Assembly: GCA_002697475.1 (NCBI GenBank)
Contig: NZVW01000025.1
Span: 1 to 8,743 of the forward strand
Source: Aquimarina sp.
GTDB lineage: Bacteria; Bacteroidota; Bacteroidia; Flavobacteriales; Flavobacteriaceae
Direction: 5' to 3'
DNA: 8,743 nucleotides
Positions 5,718-8,743 of this stretch are shown here, piece after piece. The notes under the pieces were generated by a model. It saw only the letters and a list, made by a program, of their open reading frames with translations, had not been told where the DNA came from and ran no database searches. The position numbers were made by a program, and so were the translations under genes. Within the stretch, counting starts at the first letter, position 1. Each line of letters starts with the position of its first letter.

Positions 5718-6635
5718 TCACAATTCCTCTGTCTCGTCTAACTTACTGTGATCCAGTACTGTATACCCCTCTTCATCATAGTAAAAAGCTGGAGTAAATC
5801 TGTTATTAAACTTTAAATTTTTAAGTACAAAAGAATGAGCCTGATGTACCTCTTGAGCAAAAGACTCATCATAATAGCTTATAAGAATAAGTATTTCGCC
5901 GTGAAGTTTATCAATTTCCCGGGTATTATAATCCTTTAAAGGACTTTTTTCATCAATGACATGAACAACTGTCCAGGTCGTGGGCAAATAGGTTATAGCG
6001 CTTCGCTCTAACTTCAAACTGTAAAAATTATTACTATATTGATTATTAGCATCAGGTAAAGAGAGTACTAAAGTAGCTTCAATTCTGGGCTTAATCATCA
6101 CTTTACCATTTTTACTCATAAGCCTGAACATTATACTATCCTTGCCATTATGATTTCTAAGTATTAAGTTATTGCTAAACTTAATATTTGCCTGAGGTTT
6201 AGAAAACCTTCCGTAAAGCAATCCTGTAACAAATGAAAAGCTAAGCAAACCAACCAATGCTTCCAGTGACGAAATTACTCCAAACAGCATGCCCTTAGGT
6301 GACATTGCTCCGTAACCAACAGTGGTTATAGTTTGAGCAGAGAAGAAAAACGCATTAAGAAAATCTTTGAAAACATTACCTGAGGGTTCTGCTATTTCAG
6401 CGATTCCAAAAAATGTATAAATTATTGCAAAAAAGGAATTGATTATCAAGTAGCCTAAAAGCACCCAAAGAAAAAACTTTGTCCAACTAATGTTTATTAA
6501 GTAATCATAACTATTCGTAAAAGTTTCTCCCCTATTGATATGCTTTACATTAAAAGATCCATCAGGATTTATAAATCGCTTTGCTTTTTTAGTAGAGGAC
6601 TTACCTACTCCGGGATCTTTTACTTTAGCAGTCAT
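5718..6635 (-). CDS. Inward-rectifier-type potassium channel (Kir / KirBac family)
   Basis: An inner-membrane K+ channel subunit, expected to act as a tetramer. Layout of the 305 aa: basic cytoplasmic N-terminus; slide helix around 41-51 (NSYDYLINISW); first membrane helix about 53-78; pore loop with pore helix 90-103 and selectivity filter TTVGYG (104-109); second membrane helix about 115-141 with Glu125; then the Kir-specific cytoplasmic immunoglobulin-like domain. That domain is recognised by GRFSKPQANIKFSNNLILR (142-160), TTWTVVHVIDEKSPL (219-233) and SYYDESFAQEVHQAHSF (253-269), all hallmark positions shared with animal Kir and bacterial KirBac. These set it apart from simple two-helix channels with RCK/TrkA domains. 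It begins 6 nt after dapA, so it is probably cotranscribed with dapA and DUF6913. What gates it and its physiological job cannot be read from the sequence; membrane-potential or osmotic control is only a guess. Confidence 0.92.
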   Translation of the reverse strand: MTAKVKDPGVGKSSTKKAKRFINPDGSFNVKHINRGETFTNSYDYLINISWTKFFLWVLLGYLIINSFFAIIYTFFGIAEIAEPSGNVFKDFLNAFFFSAQTITTVGYGAMSPKGMLFGVISSLEALVGLLSFSFVTGLLYGRFSKPQANIKFSNNLILRNHNGKDSIMFRLMSKNGKVMIKPRIEATLVLSLPDANNQYSNNFYSLKLERSAITYLPTTWTVVHVIDEKSPLKDYNTREIDKLHGEILILISYYDESFAQEVHQAHSFVLKNLKFNNRFTPAFYYDEEGYTVLDHSKLDETEEL

Positions 6636-6641
6636 ATGTTT

Positions 6642-7520
6642 TTAGGATAACTTATCCAGAAAGCTCTTAATTTTATTTGACAATTCATCAGATACAGGAA
6701 CTAAAGGCAACCTGACACCATCGTCACAAATCTGTTTATGTTTTAGGATATTTTTTATTCCTGCAGGATTACCTTCTTCAAAAGCATAATCAATAAGAGG
6801 AATCAACTGATATAGCTTTGAAAATGCCTGTTCAGTTTTACCTTGTAAGCCCAGTCGTATCATTTCTGAGAAATGTCCGGGAACTCCCTGACCCACAACA
6901 CTTATAACACCTGCTCCTCCTGCAGCCACTGCAGGAAGTGCCAACATATCATCCCCTGATATAACTAAAAAGTCTTCAGGCTTATCCTTTAAAATTTTAA
7001 GCACCTGACTAAAATCACCAACAGCTTCTTTAATACCGACTATATTTTTAAGTTTTGCAAGTCTTAACGTAGTTTCCGCTGTCATATTTGCACCTGTCCG
7101 CGAAGGAACATTATACAATAAAATAGGTAACGGTGTGCAATCATTTAATGCTAAATAATGCTGATATATCCCCTCTTGTGTAGGACGATTATACATAGGA
7201 ACAACAGACAATATAGCATCAAATTCTGAAAGATCGGATTCTAGTATTTCTGTTTTTATAGCCTCAGTATTATTACCTCCTATCCCAATAACTAATGGAA
7301 GTCTTTTATCATTTACAGCTACAATATGATCAACTAGTTTAGCCTTTTCTTCTTTAGAAAGTACTACGGATTCTGCAGTAGTACCCATAACCACAAGATA
7401 CTCGACCCCGCCTTCAATACAATATTCTACCAGTTTAGTTACTCCATCAAAATCAATTGCTCCATCGCTTAAAAATGGAGTAGCTAAGGCAACTCCGGTA
7501 CCCTTAAGAAAGTCACTCAT
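6642..7520 (-). CDS. dapA: 4-hydroxy-tetrahydrodipicolinate synthase DapA
   Basis: Condenses pyruvate with L-aspartate 4-semialdehyde, the committed step to meso-diaminopimelate (peptidoglycan) and lysine, in the cytosol. The 292-aa TIM barrel is full length. Active-site residues line up with E. coli at a constant +3 offset: Thr47/Thr48 in GTTAES (46-51), Tyr110 in VVPMYNRP, Tyr136 and Arg141 in LLYNVPSRTG (134-143), and the Schiff-base Lys164 in GIKEA (162-166). SGDD (188-191) and GGAGVISV (201-208) are also family-typical. The E. coli GTTGES Gly is Ala here, a conservative change. The intact Tyr-Tyr-Thr triad and GxxSRTG motif favour true DapA over the related N-acetylneuraminate lyase and KDG aldolases. 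It sits 3 nt after DUF6913 and 6 nt before the Kir gene. Feedback inhibition by lysine is usual in many bacteria but cannot be judged here. Confidence 0.96.
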   Translation of the reverse strand: MSDFLKGTGVALATPFLSDGAIDFDGVTKLVEYCIEGGVEYLVVMGTTAESVVLSKEEKAKLVDHIVAVNDKRLPLVIGIGGNNTEAIKTEILESDLSEFDAILSVVPMYNRPTQEGIYQHYLALNDCTPLPILLYNVPSRTGANMTAETTLRLAKLKNIVGIKEAVGDFSQVLKILKDKPEDFLVISGDDMLALPAVAAGGAGVISVVGQGVPGHFSEMIRLGLQGKTEQAFSKLYQLIPLIDYAFEEGNPAGIKNILKHKQICDDGVRLPLVPVSDELSNKIKSFLDKLS

Positions 7521-7523
7521 TAT

Positions 7524-8048
7524 TTATATAATCTGTAAAATTTTTAAATATTTTTTTAATTCTGAAATAAAAACGCTTTGTTGATCTCCGGCCCCACCAA
7601 TTACCAGATCATTAATTCTGTTATCCACCTCAGCAAAACCAACTTTAAATTTTGCTTTAGACATTACAGCAACAAAGTTCAGTTCAATTTTATCAACTGA
7701 ATAAAAATTGATTAGAATGTCAAACTCTTTATCAATAAAATTTCTGAGAGAATCACTCTTAATTCCTCCTTTGACTGTAAAAGATTTTTCGTTATAGTAA
7801 GAAGCCTCAGGCTTATCTTCAAGTTCTTTTTTATCCTCTACATAGCCCATTACCTTAACTCTATCAGGGTTAACTCCTAACTCACCAGCCAACTTTAATA
7901 TGGAGATGATATCCACAGCCTCAGAAGCATCAATAAGTACGGCAATACTATTCAATCTGGATACTGAACCAGGGGTTGATTTTCTTTTTTTTATTTGACC
8001 TTCAATGCTTTTTTTTATAGCATTTTTTTTGAGACCTTTTAATATCAT
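7524..8048 (-). CDS. DUF6913 family protein, function unknown
   Basis: A 174-residue soluble protein without signal peptide or membrane helix. It opens with a strongly basic stretch (MILKGLKKNAIKKSIEGQIKKRKS), then alternates hydrophobic strands and helices: SIAVLIDASEAVDIISILKLAGELG (about 34-58), DRVKVMGYV (62-70), FDILINFYSVDKIELNFVAVMSKAKFKVGF (109-138), NDLVIGG (145-151). The pattern and the SKAKFKVG motif match a family I remember as DUF6913 in Flavobacteriia, usually beside dapA. The Rossmann-like alternation is suggestive of an alpha/beta fold, but no nucleotide-binding motif or catalytic residues stand out, so I assign no activity. It starts the transcript that continues 3 nt later into dapA, with a good promoter directly upstream; that links it to diaminopimelate synthesis or the envelope only by position. 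Confidence 0.8.
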   Translation of the reverse strand: MILKGLKKNAIKKSIEGQIKKRKSTPGSVSRLNSIAVLIDASEAVDIISILKLAGELGVNPDRVKVMGYVEDKKELEDKPEASYYNEKSFTVKGGIKSDSLRNFIDKEFDILINFYSVDKIELNFVAVMSKAKFKVGFAEVDNRINDLVIGGAGDQQSVFISELKKYLKILQII

Positions 8049-8287
8049 CTAAATAATTAGAAATTTGATAACAAATGTAATTATTTTAACCTTTACAAGC
8101 ATATGTATTAAGATTATCATAATACTTCTATTCTTTTTTGTATTCTTTTATGAAATAAAACCAGCTATAAATATTGGTATTTTGCAGAGTAGAAATTTTC
8201 TATTTTAAATTCTCTATTATCCGCCATATAGCAATCAGAGAAATAATGGATCAGTTTATTTATTCTCAAAATGATTTTTTTAAAATA
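8049..8287. other. AT-rich intergenic gap of 239 nt
   Basis: Separates the right-hand membrane protein gene from the DUF6913 unit. It holds the promoter at 8072-8098 and a weak imperfect hairpin at 8210-8242 (minus-strand arms TTCTCTGATT and AATAGAGAA with one bulged G, 14-nt loop), a poor candidate for a transcription end of the membrane protein gene because it lacks a GC-rich stem and a T-run. A 20-codon frame at 8227-8165 on the minus strand is discussed among the findings. I see no tRNA, structured RNA or repeat array here. Confidence 0.6.
8072..8098 (-). promoter_or_regulatory. Bacteroidota-type promoter for DUF6913-dapA-Kir
   Basis: The minus strand carries TTG (8098-8096), a 16-nt spacer and TACATTTG (8079-8072), a full match to the -7 element TAnnTTTG; the spacer is one or more nucleotides shorter than the usual 17-23. 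The predicted start is near 8065, so the leader before the ATG at 8048 is about 17 nt. A small repeat ATTTG-ttat-CAAAT overlaps the downstream edge of the -7 box and could be chance. Confidence 0.6.
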
Positions 8288-8743
8288 TCATAAAAATAAG
8301 TCTTGCGTATTCATATCCTTTTTTTCTTTTGACTCAATCAAAAATAAGGTAAAGAAATAAAAACCTAATAGTTCTAAAATATGAATCAATAACACAAAAA
8401 CTTTTGTTTGGAATACAAAGTAATTAATGGGTAATAGTGCATTAACTATAAGACAGCAGCTGGCTGCAATAAACAACATGAGATTACCCGTAAAACGATC
8501 CGCAAGATATATCATAAAACACAGGATTATAAATATCAAGAGACTTATCACAAATAACCCTAAAAATAAAATTGAGTTTTTCACATAAGGTAATACTAAA
8601 TCCGTGATAGAATAAATTAAATACCCCATCAAAAGAACGCCTACGATAATCGGAAAACTGTATAATTTAGAGAAGAGTATATCTTTTTCTTCTAAAAACC
8701 TCTTTACAACAAGAATACTCAAAGAAAAATATATAGTACCTAA
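8288..8743 (-). CDS. Small multi-pass membrane protein, 5' end beyond window edge
   Basis: The frame is open from the right edge to the TGA at 8290-8288, giving 151 residues with no ATG before residue 39; the TTG at 8722-8720 could be read as a start, but the frame continues upstream without a stop, so the true start is probably outside the window. Four or more hydrophobic segments are visible at about 28-46, 57-80, 86-104 and 108-136 of the visible part, ending in a charged, cytoplasm-like tail (ESKEKKDMNTQDLF). The spacing of helices, the G-x-L-x-L-F start of the third and the closing helix pair faintly recall YhhN/lysoplasmalogenase-like proteins, but the characteristic Ser-Asp of that family is replaced by Ser-Cys-Cys, so I do not assign it. 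Function is unknown. Its promoter and neighbours lie off the window. Confidence 0.7.
   Translation of the reverse strand, partial: LGTIYFSLSILVVKRFLEEKDILFSKLYSFPIIVGVLLMGYLIYSITDLVLPYVKNSILFLGLFVISLLIFIILCFMIYLADRFTGNLMLFIAASCCLIVNALLPINYFVFQTKVFVLLIHILELLGFYFFTLFLIESKEKKDMNTQDLFL

Noticed and set aside
7518..7523. Riboswitch (for example lysine type) in front of dapA
   Set aside because: Only 3 nt separate dapA from the gene before it, and the leader of the whole unit is about 17 nt, so there is no room for one.
8247..8294. 15-codon plus-strand frame beginning MDQFIYSQ
   Set aside because: Very short, AT-driven composition, overlaps the end of the membrane protein gene, and has no promoter signal.
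1..8743. Defence system, toxin-antitoxin pair, CRISPR array or mobile element
   Set aside because: Every sizeable gene but the edge membrane protein and DUF6913 has a clear housekeeping or channel identity; no transposase, integrase, nuclease, repeat array or terminal inverted repeats were seen.

Overview
The window looks like a piece of a Flavobacteriia (Bacteroidota, probably Flavobacteriaceae) chromosome. The DNA is AT-rich. The proteins are recognisably of the Bacteroidota type: the RNA polymerase omega subunit, the DUF4835/PorD-like protein tied to type IX secretion, a DUF6913 protein and BamD. The best intergenic promoters fit the Bacteroidota consensus (TTG, 16-20 nt spacer, TAnnTTTG) rather than the E. 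coli -35/-10. All genes lie on the minus strand, so transcription runs from high to low coordinates. I see no mobile element, CRISPR array, tRNA or rRNA.

In transcription order there are four blocks. (1) 8743-8288: the 3' part of an unidentified small multi-pass membrane protein, cut by the right edge, then a 239-nt AT-rich gap. (2) 8048-5718: a tightly packed unit of a DUF6913 protein, dapA (lysine/meso-diaminopimelate synthesis) and an inward-rectifier-type K+ channel (Kir), with gaps of 3 and 6 nt and a good promoter in front. (3) 5579-614: a second unit starting at a strong consensus promoter, bamD - rpoZ - coaBC - DUF4835/porD - recN, with spacings of 22 nt, 2 nt, an 8-nt overlap and 72 nt; recN may also have its own weaker promoter and starts at TTG. 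(4) 540-1: the 5' two thirds of fabI (enoyl-ACP reductase), cut by the left edge. Its short leader carries an inverted repeat with an extra half-site, a candidate operator.

The theme is housekeeping and envelope growth: diaminopimelate for peptidoglycan, outer-membrane protein assembly (BamD), a secretion-associated exported protein (DUF4835), CoA synthesis and fatty-acid elongation, plus RNA polymerase omega and the repair ATPase RecN. From memory, the bamD-rpoZ-coaBC-DUF4835-recN run is a common Flavobacteriia arrangement, so most of the window is ordinary core genome. I did not find a new multi-gene system. The points most worth a second look are: two catalytic-position substitutions in the decarboxylase half of CoaBC (Asn to Asp, Cys to Ser); the symmetric element in front of fabI; two identical 14-nt palindromes inside recN; the TTG start of recN; and the Kir channel placed between dapA and bamD.
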